Shown: piece after piece, positions 36,284 through 48,608 of the stretch
Layout: each line of letters begins with the position of its first letter
How positions within the stretch are numbered: position 1 is the stretch's first letter
Source of the DNA: Anseranas semipalmata
Taxonomy: Eukaryota; Chordata; Aves; Anseriformes; Anseranatidae
Direction: 5' to 3'
Length of the DNA stretch: 64,000 nucleotides
Assembly (NCBI GenBank): GCA_013399115.1
Contig: VXAA01004204.1
Span: 66,933-130,932, forward strand
The notes under the pieces: model-generated
The model's input: the letters and a program-made list of their open reading frames with translations, nothing else
Databases searched by the model: none
Told to the model about the DNA's origin: nothing
Position numbers and translations under genes: made by a program

Positions 36284-39151
36284 TAATGCAACGTGTATGG
36301 GAAAGCAGGAGATGCAGCATCCTTTCTAACATCTGAATTATCCCCTGAAATGCATAATTGACTTGGCACTCACCCAAACTGACCAAAAAACCCTGCATTA
36401 GGAAATCAGTTTTGTTGTCTCACACTTTAAAAACTGCCCTAAATGGTTTCTGAAGTATGCACAGACTACCCTTCAAGAAACAGTTCTTTCCCACTCAAGA
36501 CACTGAGTTTGTTTACTGATGTTTTAACCTTAAGCTGTTCACAGTAAGTCCTTTCTGATTTTGGCACTATCTACCAGTTGAATGGGATCAGTGCTAGGGT
36601 TCAGAACAGAACACCAATTGGACTTTTCCCTTAAGCGCACTTCCTCATATTTTTAAAAATTTAATTATGACAATTTACCTTAAAGAAATAGCTGCAAGAT
36701 AGGTTATCATAATAAACTTTGTCATAAAGTGTGTTGTAAAACTACTTGAGTATTTCAAGAGATCACTTATACCTGGAGTAGAGATCATAAGGAACAAGAC
36801 AGTATTGAGAAGCAGCCCCTTACTGCAAGGCTTTCTGCTGAAAGCAATTAGAGAAGCTCAGTGGAGGAGTGTATGGGCAGGTAAGAGAAAATAACAATTT
36901 GCTTCAGATGACCTAGAATACAGTATTGTCACCTTAACATTCATGTTAATTTCTGGATACTAAAAGTAGCACCTGGCACGTAGTCCATATTCTTTAGATA
37001 CTAGTTATCGGTTTGAAATTATTCTCATGACTGATAGTTACCCTGACGTATGAAATGTAAGAAATTAAAGAAAATTTGTTTGCAAGGTAGCAACTGCAGT
37101 GGGTCTTAGCTTTAATGCTTCACAAGGAAGTGGTCAGCTATTTCAGCAAGGTTGAGTTCCTTACTGAAAATGGAGCTCTTCTAAACTCATGTTATGAGTT
37201 CTGCTTTTTCTTCTGTAAAGCATCCCCTAGTGTGATGACTGAATTGGTATCAGGTGGCAATATTGATTATATCTGTTACCTTTTTATTATGCTTAGCAGC
37301 CTTCAGATAGCACAGCAACCAGTATTTTCCTAACATTATCCCATCTCTCCTATGATGGTGTGGTCTGAGCATCTGAAACAGCCAAGTGATCAGTATCCAA
37401 AGTGTTCTCTAAATGTAACATTGTATTAAGGATGCAAAGAGCAAATCATCTATTACCTTTCAGATTTAACCTGTGGGAGATGGGAAAGTTGGAATTGCCT
37501 ATCAATAGAAAATGCTGCTTTTGCAGTCAGGCTGTCACAGGGCTTGAGTTTTCTGGTTTGGATTTATCCTCCCACAGACACTGTGGAAGTAGGTGTGTTC
37601 CAGTTCGACTTCTCCATGCTCTTATTGTGCTAGAGTTACCCAGTTCACCTGAAGTAATTACTAAGTCACACTGCAAACATGGCAGTGACATGGAAATGCA
37701 CCATGGGTATATAGAGGTGTTAGATGTATAGCTTGATGACACTTGTTGAGAGGAGAGCACTGTCACTAAGCAACTTAAATGTAATAAGGCTTTAGATGTT
37801 TCTAATAATGAATGTACATTGAGCCTTTCTTTTTTTGGTATAACATCACTCTGGTTTCTGATTTCCTGACTGACAAGACAGAGGTTAAGCTGCAATGCAA
37901 CCCTGTGCCTTTTTAGGAAGAAAGATTAGATGTGAACAACATTTAGATCTTTACCAGGCTATGGGGAGTCAGTTAAATCACATGACTGATAACAGTTCTT
38001 GGTCTTGCTATGCCAGTGGTATAAGAATAGGTTTTCTTGGATGTATGAACAAGTTAAGGAAAGTGTTTTGGCACCCATTTGTAGTAATTTCATTATAGGT
38101 TATTTTGTAAACCAGAACTTTCTTGTGAGAAATGAAAAGGTAATGTCTGATACTTTAAGATGAAGATGTGAAAGTCTAGCTGAAGAGGAGCTAGCTGTAG
38201 AGGAATAGCTGTGGCATAAATTTGCTCAAGATTTCCACTGTGACAGTGTATTTTTCTCAGAACTATATTTCCAGCTGAAATAACTGTATTTCAGAATGAA
38301 ATTTTCTATGACTAGAGGTCCATTGTAAGTGGGTGAGTCTTTAAAAGAGCTCTTAATTGAATGTAGGGGTCCTTTAAAAAAAGCACAAGTAGATTACTTA
38401 ATAGAAATAAAATGAATCTTCAATAGGCTTGCTCTTGAGTCTTGGGATTTATCTCAGGGCACTGCTGAATCACTGAGAATAATGGGCAGTAATTGCTTAA
38501 AGTAATGAACTTATTGTCAGTGCTTTTCCTATCAAAGTATTGTAGTCTGTCAAATAAGATGAACTTCTAAGATGCACTTTTCCTAATCTCTTAGCTAACT
38601 AGAGGGATGGTCTCTGTGGCACTGCAAAACTACTCATGCAGTCCATTTCCTGTTACATCTCATCAAGCCACTTATATAATAAATGTCATTTCCACTTTCC
38701 CACTGAGCTCAATTACTGCAGTATGTTGAACTTTTATTAGAACAGGTAAGGGAAAGTTAAAGGTAATAACAGTCATGAATAAAACTTATTGGCCACTAAG
38801 ACTTCCATCCTGGTGATAGTTCCTTAAGTTGAAAGCATCTGTGTGCATTTGAAGATAGTTTCACACTTACAGTTCAGTTTCTGATGGTTACCTCATACCT
38901 AGATATGTTGCTTACTAAACCATGTTTTTAGCACTTAAAAATATCCTGCCCAGGTCTTATCTTGCCTTTTTTGAAATTCTGAGCCTGGGGCAGAAAATAG
39001 CTTCAGATGGTAGAGAAAACACCGTCTTTGACAGGAAGGAAGTCATTAGCTGTAGCTAAAGACCTTTTATTCAAACAATCTTCTATAAGCCTCCTTATGT
39101 GAGCACTGACCACCACACTGATGCTTTGGTACAATGAGTTGATCCAGGAGG

Positions 39152-39682
39152 GTGCCTGGGGTGCCAGGCTGTTTTTTTTATACAAGGAATTTCCATGTCA
39201 CCTCCATGCTGAACTTGGGAAGGTTCAGCTCTTGTGAAGGTGCCTTTAGGACAGGACAGGTGAGACAAGTACAGGGCAGTTGCCGAGAAGGCTTTGTGCA
39301 GGCCTGGAGTAAAGTTCACCTTACCTTGTTGGGTAGTGCTGCTACCAAGTGTGGCTCAGTGCGCAGTCCTGGTATAGCTGTGCTTAAGCTGTCTCAGAAG
39401 CTATGGTCTTCTGCCACACTTCCCATCCTGTCCTTTTGGTCAGAGGGTGCTGAGCTCTTTCTGGTGTCCCACTTGAGAGGCACCAGGCCAGGTCTGGTGA
39501 TTCTTGGTGGCCATAAACTGTCTGGCTATGTTCTGTGCTGTTCTTCTTTACCCCCTGCCCCTTTACTGACCCCTGCCTGTGTCACCCTATCCCCCAGCCA
39601 CCTCTCCTTAGCCACAGCTTTTTCCCTTCCATCACCAAGGCAAGTAATTCTTAAAAAAAAAAAAAAAAGCATGAGAGGGTGA
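39152..39682 (+). other. 176-codon open frame in SCIN intron 3, followed by an A-run
   Basis: This is the longest open frame in the window. It lies wholly inside intron 3 and ends in a run of A that encodes lysines. Its composition (Ser, Leu, Pro, Gly) shows no domain, signal or repeat that I recognise. The A-run suggests a retroposed sequence, but no polyadenylation signal precedes it and no flanking duplication was found. Most likely a chance frame in a G+C-richer patch. Confidence 0.15.
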
Positions 39683-42600
39683 GGAAAATGGCTGTGGAAG
39701 GGAACACTGAAGTGACCAACTTGTTTTTTTTAAAGTTTCTCACTTCAATTTGAGTAGCTCTTCTATTGGAAAGCTGTCTAAAGCTATATCCTTAGTGACC
39801 AGCAAAAACATTATCTAAGTATCTGTTCAGATAGAGCTTTGAAGTGTAACACTTAATTCTTGCTGGCTGACTTTCCTCTTGAGAGAAGGTGGCAGCAGCA
39901 GTACTATGAGCCAAGTGGCTGTGGAGAGCAGGGAGGGCTGTGTGCCACTTAGCTTCTCGGGGAAATGAGGAGACAGTTGTTAAAATAAGGCTGCTGGTGG
40001 GGTGACAAGTACAAAGCAGTTCTGAGATGAGGCCTGATCTAGTTTTGGCAGTACAGTCATAGTTCTGTTAACAAAATGTTATCTCTGCCCAAAGGAAGAA
40101 TGCAGAAGGCTAGGTGTTAACTATAGGTGTAGTTAAGTAAACACTGCAGGTAAACTGCATTCAGCTGTCCATCCTTCCCATTACTGGGGTGGTGCTTAAA
40201 CTGATTTATAACAGCCAACAGGTTGCTGGTTTAAAATTTAAGAGCCTGCAGTGTGCTTAAAAACACTTTGTTACACTGTATGATAATCAATGCATGTGAC
40301 TTCTCAAGGGCTTCATAAATCAAAATTGAGTTATGATGTCAAAGACAGAAGTATGAGAATGAATAAAGTTATCATGTATTCATCAGTATGCTCCTACTTG
40401 ACCTCCTGACATAATAGGTACGTAAAGTGTAAGAGCCATCTCATCTTCCATAAAGACATGCAAAGAAACACCTGTAACAGATTCTTCTGTACAGCAGTTG
40501 TTTTTCATAAAACTATTAACTTGCTACAGATTAAAACATGTTTACAAGAAAAAAATTAACTTCAGCTTTCTAACAGTAAAAATCAAGATGATGTACTTGT
40601 TTTAGGGTATGACAATGGTGTATGATTCAGCATCACATTGCAACTTTAAGAACAGTTCTAGTTTTGCTTCTGTAATCTCCCTTCTTGCCTGCACTATCTC
40701 TTCTAGGTGGCTTTTTTCCTTTAAAGACAGCAGTTCACAATCAGCATATTTTTTGCTTTCTAACGAAGTCACTGTTTGGGAATAAACAGGACTGGAAGAG
40801 CAGATTCTTGCATGTGGAAGTTCATCACTAAGTTTCTTTCTAGTTGTGTTCCTTGGCACTGTCATGCCAGCTAGTCACGTCCTTTTTCAGTGTTTTTTTA
40901 TTCATGTTTTTCCTACAACTAACCTCTTCCCCAGTTTCACTCAGCTGAGAGTTAGAATATTGCTCATGCTGTGGCAGGGAATTGCCAAACAAGTAGCAGA
41001 GCTTGAAGAACTAAACCCCTTTAGTGCTTTATTAACTTTATGGACTTATTAACAGGTTAAAAATGTGCTTTTAACTATACAGAGTGTAGCTTAGTAAGCA
41101 GGTGTGCCATGTTTTTCTGTAAACCTGTGAAGCAATTTTTAGTTTCAGTAATTTAACCTCCAGCATTCTGGAAGTTATGGTCCCAAAGTAATCAGATGGA
41201 GAAAAATAAATACTAAGCCTTTTCTTTATCCCTCCAGTTAGTGTTTTGGGTTTATAGTTTCCCTTCCTTTCTAGGGACTGGAAAGCTTTTTCTTCCCTTT
41301 CCACCCCCACTTGTGTGCAGAACAGTGGCTGAAACCAAGACAATCATTAAGGCTGCTGAGACAACTTCTGATACCTTCAGATTGAGGGGACATACATGAG
41401 GATTCAGTTAGGTTAGTGTTCTTCCTGCTGCTGTAGGAAATCCAGGTCCCTTGCTGTTTGAGGTGCTGTTATTCAGAATGAACGTTCTCCTGTTACTTAC
41501 CCTTTAATGTGCTGTGGTGTAGCAACAAATATTCCCAGAACATACTAGTAAAAATATGAGAGGAAAAATGTGTAGTAGGTGTATGCCTGAGGTACATCTG
41601 GCTTATTTTTATCCTGACAATTTGTTCCAGTTGAATCAAGTGGGAGACTCCTAGACTGATTACAAAGACACTATTGTAATTATACTAGGGCCGGGCTCAT
41701 GGTGGCCTCAGCAGCATTCTGGCTGAATGAATTCAGAGTTTGTTTTGGATTATCAAAACTCCACAACTTTCAGTGGTTCACTGTATTGCAGTATCAACAA
41801 ATGAAAAAGGCAGATGTGTTGTAGATGTGAAATGATTTTTCTTTTCCCTGCCTGTATAATGAATTCAACAGTCAAGACAAGAAAAAACATTGGATAATTT
41901 AGAAATTGAGAAAAACGTCCCAGAAACCTACATTAACCTGGTTCAATCCAAACATTCTTCTTGATATATCATGTCCATTCTTGAAAAAAAAAGTTAGTGA
42001 AGAAGGTGATGTGTTGTAGTCACTTTTTCAGTTTTACTGCTCAGTTATTTTCCCCACCGTTTGAACTTTATTCTCTTGGTTTGTCACATATTTTTGGCTA
42101 AAAGTTTCACACTCTTGCTCTAGGGCTCTCCATGTAAAGTTTCCAGTAATTCACTGTTTGAATTACAAACACTGGGGTAATGTGCATTTGTTTTCAATTC
42201 CTTTTAAGGAGAACTGAAGGAATTAGAAGCATTTCTGTTCTGTGCAGTTCATTTTAAAAACTTGGTTTTCCAAGTCTTTGTTCTCATTTTGTTAGTCTAG
42301 TCTCTCAAAGTTGATGGATTAAAAGGAAAGACATCAATACAAAGAACAGTTTGAACTGTGAGGAACTCTTGCATTATCAGAACAGCTGTTTGTTAATGAC
42401 CATGACGAGGTTGAATGGAGTCTCAGACAAGTGCAAGCCAATTTTTATATAAACATAGGAGCATGATAAGATACATAGATAAGCTTTGCCAAGATTCCCG
42501 TGTGTTCAAGCTGCCTCTAGCTTTGCTTGTTTTTTCTACTTCTCTCTAGAACTGGTATCTTAGGTTCACTCAATGTAGCAATATTTTTACCTTTTTTCAG

Positions 42601-43867
42601 TAGGAGTGCCACCTCCTTTGGGCATTCCTGCACCACTCACTGCTCTTCTCCTGCTGACCTAGGTTTCTTCACAAGCCTCATCAGGCTTTCTTCCAACACA
42701 CTAAAACCACTGCAGTAGCTTTGATGTGGCTGTTTGCCCAGGCTCTGATCTGGTTCTATCTACAAATATAAGCAGCTAAACCCAAGAGAAGAGATAAGGC
42801 AATAACTTTACAAACCTTTTTTCCTTGCCTTTACCTTTACACCCCCAACTCATACAAAAGGGCTAATGTGGCATGGTGTTCCATATAAAAAGCTTCAGCT
42901 AAACATGCTCATCCATTTACAGTAGGCCCTTCTGCTTTGTAGCTGTGTCTCTATACCTAATGTCACGGTTTAGAGGAACAGAAGACAACAGCCTGACATT
43001 AAGTCAACATAAGCCATGTCAAGTTGGCAGTATCCCCAGTATAGATGTAGCTGACTCTTAACTAAAGGTGGTATTTTTATTTATTTTAACTGAGGTGCAG
43101 TTGCATTCTGGGAGCATGTACTAGTGTAGATGTGGGCAAAAGTGGATGGGTTTAGGACACATCAGGGCTTGCCAATAAAGAATGGAGGCACACTGTCTTG
43201 TGATACTTGACTTAGTCTTTCCTTAAAGCTTAAAGTTTTATTTTAATATTTTAGGATTAGTGAAACTTAATATTTTAAACATTTCACATTAAATATTTTT
43301 CTACTAAAATTGAAGTTTCACAACAAATTTGCTTCAAATTAGTTTTAAAACCTATTTAATTTAGCTTTTTAATGTCTCTTCCTGTAGGAGAATGCAAATC
43401 AGGAGTACGGTTTGGACTTGAGAATTACTAGGTACTTGAACAAAGATATGGGATTAAAACATGTTTGTTCAGGACATGTTTGTAGCCAGAATAAAATTCT
43501 TAGCACATGTAACCTTCTTGGCTTATGCTTTCTTCATCCTGGCTAAGATTCACAGAAGAGACACAGGGACACAGACTATATTTTCACTTGCCTCCAAACT
43601 GAGCAGGCTGCCAGCTGAATACAAAGGTTGCTGTGTGTTAGAAGGGAAAACTTGCTTTTATATCAATTCTGAAATAAGCAATTTTTTTCTTCCTCTTGCT
43701 CTACCTGCAATTTGGAGCTGGAGCAGGAAGGCAGGATGTATACTTTGACAATCCTGCTCCATACAGGGAAAAGTGCCAAAATACTATTAGTTGCACAAGC
43801 CATACATAATTGTCCTGCAGCATGTTTCTGTATGGAAGCTAAGTGTTGGGTCAATTAATATGCTGTA

Positions 43868-43965
43868 TAAATTTTATGTGATTTGCTCAAGGTTACTCTG
43901 CAGCCCAGCAGCTCTCAGGACTCAAAGCTGTGACTCCTGATCCATAGTGCTGCTCTGTAACTGGA
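43868..43965 (+). mobile_element. MIR-like SINE remnant in intron 3
   Basis: The run gtgatttgctcaaggttac, then cagcagctctcaggactcaaagctgtgactcctgatccatagtgctgctctgtaac, matches the 3' half of the MIR core: gacttgcccaaggtcacac, then a tcgaac-like block and agtgctctaacc. + orientation, degenerate. Confidence 0.6.
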
Positions 43966-45844
43966 AGACCCAACTGTGTCCCCAAAATGTGCAGATGAGA
44001 AGAGACCTTGCTATGGCTGCAGTGTGTGGTACAGACCCATTTTGCCTTCCTGTTCTCTCAGGAGCTCTGGGGTGGGCATTGTGATGATCCGTGGTAATCC
44101 TTTCTGCCTGGAGCTGCTGACTGGCCTACTGTGGTCCAATAAGAATATCAATATCAACAGCTAGCAATATCAGGTAGCAGAATAGCTCTCTGCCACAGAA
44201 TCTCCCTTATACTCTTAAAATAAGAAGTACTGCTGGTATAACCTTCTGAAAATAAACTGGGCTTTGCACAGGAATTAGTGATGAATGAAGTTCCTTCTCT
44301 CTTTTGAGAGGAGTGAACACTTGAAGTCTATTTTCATTTTATTGGAAACAATTTTTGTCAGTCTGCCAATTCAAAATAAGCTTAGCAAAACAAAGCTAAA
44401 AATAGTGAAGGTATAGTACAGCTAAGAAACTGTGAAACCACTGAGTGAACTATAGAACTAAATACTATATTTTCAGTAGTAGCCCTTATTTTGTGCTTGT
44501 GTGTATATGTCTAAAAATAAATACATGAATAATAAAGTACAAGCCAAAAACTCAGTAGCATGTTGGATGTGGTTAGATAGCTAGCTGACTCAGGATATAT
44601 ATATTTAGGTAAATCTAAATATTAGCCTTGCCAAGAAGTGACTGTAGCTTTTAAATATCTCCGCTCCCCCGGATTAAATGCTTAAAAACCCAACCTACCT
44701 GGACAGTGAAATGAGTAAACTGTTGGGAAGACAAACTTGTAAATACCCACCTGAACTTCTATCATGAAGCCTCAAAATGAGATGTATCTAAAAATAATTA
44801 AGAAAATGATTTTACTTTAGAATTAACTAAATCTAAGCTCCCAAATGCTTGTAGCACTGGATACCTTACATTTTTTTTAGTACACCTGGTAAATATAGTA
44901 AAATGTTATGCACTCTAGGACACTTACAATTTCAGGCTGCTCACTTCGTTCTATTAATTTACATTCTCAGTACCTGAAGTTTAGCTTTTAGCTTCTTACT
45001 AAAGAAGACTGTCTTTATTCTCATATGTTGAAAACACTTGTTCTTGTTTCTCTAGCTTTTTAAAACAATATTTTAAATTAAGAGGGAACATGGAGCTTTA
45101 GGAATGGTATTACTCAATTATGTGAACTCCTGATCAAGGATGTTTTCAGACACTACTTGATGAAAATTTGTTATGCTGGAGGAGAAAACCTAAGTTTCAT
45201 TTACGACATTAAGTTTCTTCAGGTTACACCTAATAAAACTTTGTATTTTAGTTTAGGGACAGAAACATTTAGGCCACATTACTTTGTGGGAGTATTTCTA
45301 TAGTTTAAAATTTACCCCCCTCCCCATCATGGAAACTGAAAGAACCATATATTGAAAATGAAATTGCACGTTTTATTGTCTACCATGGAAGACTTAAAAA
45401 AATCTTTTGCAAAAGGAATTCTGAGAGGTTTGAGGAATGTTTCTCTTGCAGTAGCTTTGAACCTGTAGTCTGCAAGTTGTTATGGGGTCTGAAATTAACT
45501 AAGATAACTGTCAATAGGATTAAATTTACTGTATTTTTCTTGTAGTCGTGTGGCCTACATAAGTGAAATAACAAGGTCTGCACATCAAAAAAAAAAATCT
45601 GAAATCCATTGCTATATATTTTTAAAGATCTTCTTACTCCGGCTGATTTGATGCATAGAGCTGGTGGATTTTATGACAGCTCAGTTTAGTCACTTCCTTA
45701 CTGAAGGCAAACTGGGAGAACATACTGAATGGGGGGTAGCCAGGACATGATGTGCAGTGGGACCTTTAGGAGATGGTAAGAAAGGAAAATGTGAATTTAT
45801 TGTCTGAGAACTAAAGGTCTTCATAATTTGCAGTGACAATTTAA

Positions 45845-45955
45845 GTCTCACAATATCCTGTGTGGTCAGTAAAGTAAATATTCATTTTGTGGATGAGAAT
45901 AATTGTTTGAGGTTGCACGGCAAGTTACCAGAAGACCAAGAGAAGGTTTATTTAT
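45845..45955 (+). mobile_element. MIR-like SINE remnant in intron 3
   Basis: The segment tctcacaatatcctgtgtgg, then cattttgtggatgagaataattgtttgaggttgcacggcaag, parallels MIR cctcacaacaaccctgtgagg, then cattttacagatgagg and ggtcacacagc. + orientation, strongly diverged, boundaries approximate. Confidence 0.5.
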
Positions 45956-45958
45956 ATA

Positions 45959-45959
45959 N
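45959..45959. other. Undetermined base
   Basis: A single n in AT-rich intronic sequence. The only other n in the window is at 4738. Confidence 1.
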
Positions 45960-48458
45960 GTAATCTCCATGAATTGCAGTGTACACACTGAGATAAGGCA
46001 ATATCTGCCTGACCTCTTTAGTTAATGCTCTACATGTCGTTGTTATCTTTATTACTTTTATAGCATGTGGGAAATAAGGAATTCCTGTTTATTGCTGTTA
46101 CATCACTAATGGCTTCTCTTTTCTCACATTTCAAATAAGCTCAGTTAGGAGGTAGGCCAAGATGAGAAGTAAATTTGAGTAGTGAAATTCTCTGAAAACT
46201 AAAGGAGTCTGTGTTTTGAGAAGTCTCCTAGAACTTAGAAGAAGATGACTGAAACAGTACATTGCTGTAATACGTTTTTAAAATCTGCTCAAATTGAAAA
46301 TTTTGACTTTCTACATACTCCCACGGCAATGTTTCATCGATGCTTTACAAATTCTGTTTTTGTGAGTCTGTATAGATATTTTGTTGATATATGAAAGGGG
46401 TCAAATCAAATTTAAGGTAAGGTTCAGACCTGGAGCCAAGTATGTGTCTCAAGATACTGGATACTTAAGCTGACAGTATTTAAAGCAGAACTTGGAAACT
46501 GGAAACTTTTTTTTTAGGTCTTGAACCTATAATCAAGTTGGTAAAGTCAAGCTGAAAATCCCACGGCTTTCACTGCATAACATCTGCAAGTTGAAAGGGA
46601 TCTAGTTCTGGGAGTCCATGTAATCCTGATATAAGCTTAAAGCGTCTCTGAAGGATGCTTCCAAAAGGAAGGGAAGGGAATCTGGCTGTGAGATTTTTGG
46701 TGTTTCCAAGCTGGTTTTAAAAAGTAAATATCAGAAGTTACTAGTGCTGTTTTGCATACAGATGGCATCAATGTTAGCTGTCTTCTGAAAGTTTACATCT
46801 GCAAGTGCTGAGAAGCAGTAACTCTTCTCTCACTTGTCTCAAGCTACCCTTTTAAGTGCTATTAAATAGTAGTCAGCAAAAATAGCTTAAAGCTTTTTTG
46901 AATGACTCAGATTTTCATTTAAAATCTGAGTTGTATAGAGATGTATATACATCGTAAAACTTAAATCTCAGTAATTTATTCCTTGTTATTTTCACTGCAG
47001 TTGAACACAAACCATTTCAACCTTTTTTTTGAAGTTGAAAATGAATGTTTACCAATAAGCTGCTCTATTTGGGCTATTTGATAGAATCATGTGAAGAAGA
47101 ATCAAATGACTTTCTTCCAAAAGAAGGGAGGGAAAAAATACAACCAGCCAAGCTGATTCATTTCCTCTGACTATCTTCTTCCAGCTCAGCCTCTAGTGGC
47201 TCTACATCTTATGTTCTATCTCTTTTTAGTAACTTGCATCAAGACTGAAATTTAAATTCTTTATCAGTTCTGGTGGCCCTCCTTCCTGAGAGGTGCCTTG
47301 GGGGAACATGTGCTATTCTGGACGAATTGCACTTACCATGTTGTGTGTGGGGCATGCCTATTCACTATTTATTCATCTAGATGAGATGAAGGGCTTGAAA
47401 GTCCATAAGATATCTAGGAGTAGGCTACTACCACAAGAGTGTTTGCTCTTCAATGTGAAGAGCCACTGCTGTGGTTTCTGAGGAGCTCCCTGTAAAGGTG
47501 GCAAACATAATTTGGTGAATTGCCCTGTGGCAGCAGCTTACTCCTAGCTGCTGCATTTTCTGAATGCAGGCATCCCTTATAGATGTGTCTTTTGTCTTCA
47601 TTATAGTCAGTTCCTGAGGCAGGAAAGGGATGTCCATCTCATGCTGGCAAGGAACTTGCTGGTTTAACTGATCAGAAAATCTGCATATCCTTGATCTGTA
47701 AATGTTTATAAGTCACTTATGCAGACAATTGTGATAACTGCAGTTGGAAGGGCTCACGTTTATCTGAGTTTAATAAACTTTTATGAGCCCTGGATCACCT
47801 GTACTGTGAGGGGGAAAAAATTTCCAATGAGGAAGACTTTTTGAAATTGAAAATGAGCGTTGAAAATACCTGATATCTCTTTGCACCTGAGCTGGTTTGG
47901 GGGTTTGATGCAGTGAGTGACAAACTGAGTTGAGTGACAAATATTCTACAGCAAAAATTCACCAAAATAAAAACTGGTTTGAAAGATCTAACTTTATTTT
48001 TGAGTAGCAGATACAATCAGGGTATTCCTTGAGATTTTGAAATGACTTTTTTTTTTTCCAGAGATGAGAACCAGCACTGCTAAAATAACATAGAAGAGGA
48101 ACTGCAAGATATAATAATAGAAAAAGCAATTTACAGTAGTAAATTTAGGAGTTTCAGGTTCTTCAGTTAGCTGAAGATATATCCCTGTTTGGGATAAAAC
48201 TGTCAAATCAAAGCTCTGACTAGTCTGAGATCAAACAATCTTCTAATATGTGGATTCTAAATTACATTACATAAATATCTTGCTTACTGCAGATATCTAG
48301 GTGACTTAGAAATATTTTCCAAAAGAGATTTGCTGAAAAATGTAGCTTCACTGATGTTCTGGTGGTTTAGCTCCAGTCAGATAATTAATAAAATATTGCT
48401 TTCATAATATTGCTCAGTGTTGAATCTTATTGCTAATGTGTATGTGCTTTTAATTTAG

Positions 48459-48608
48459 GAAATCTATCAATGGTGTGGCTCTTCATGCAATAAATACGAG
48501 CGTCTGAAGGCTACTCAAGTTGCCATTGGCATTCGGGACAATGAACGAAATGGACGATCTAAATTAATTACGGTGGAAGAAGGAAGTGAACCAAACGAGC
48601 TCATACAG
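48459..48608 (+). CDS. SCIN: Scinderin exon 4, main part of gelsolin repeat G2
   Basis: This 150-nt exon encodes residues 173-222, phase 0 at both ends. It begins [22 protein letters not shown] and ends [12 protein letters not shown]. Glu186 aligns with gelsolin Glu209 and completes the Asp164/Glu186 part of the G2 calcium site. The W-C-G-S-x-x-N-K/R-Y-E-R-L-K pattern is diagnostic for G2 of gelsolin and adseverin. The acceptor is gcttttaatttag|GA and the donor CAG|gtattg. The next exon should begin VLGEKPEL and run into an acidic Asp-rich stretch, but no such sequence occurs in the remaining 15.4 kb. The coding part visible here therefore stops at residue 222 of about 715. Confidence 0.96.

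Noticed and set aside
42961..43010. tgtcacggttta, reminiscent of the start of another avian LTR family
   Set aside because: The match is about a dozen bases and the following sequence does not continue as an LTR.
46550..46620. Possible reverse CR1 tail (gttgaaagggatctagttctgggagtcca)
   Set aside because: Only a short, loose resemblance to the CR1 3' end, with no second anchor, unlike the clear copy at 1130-1402.
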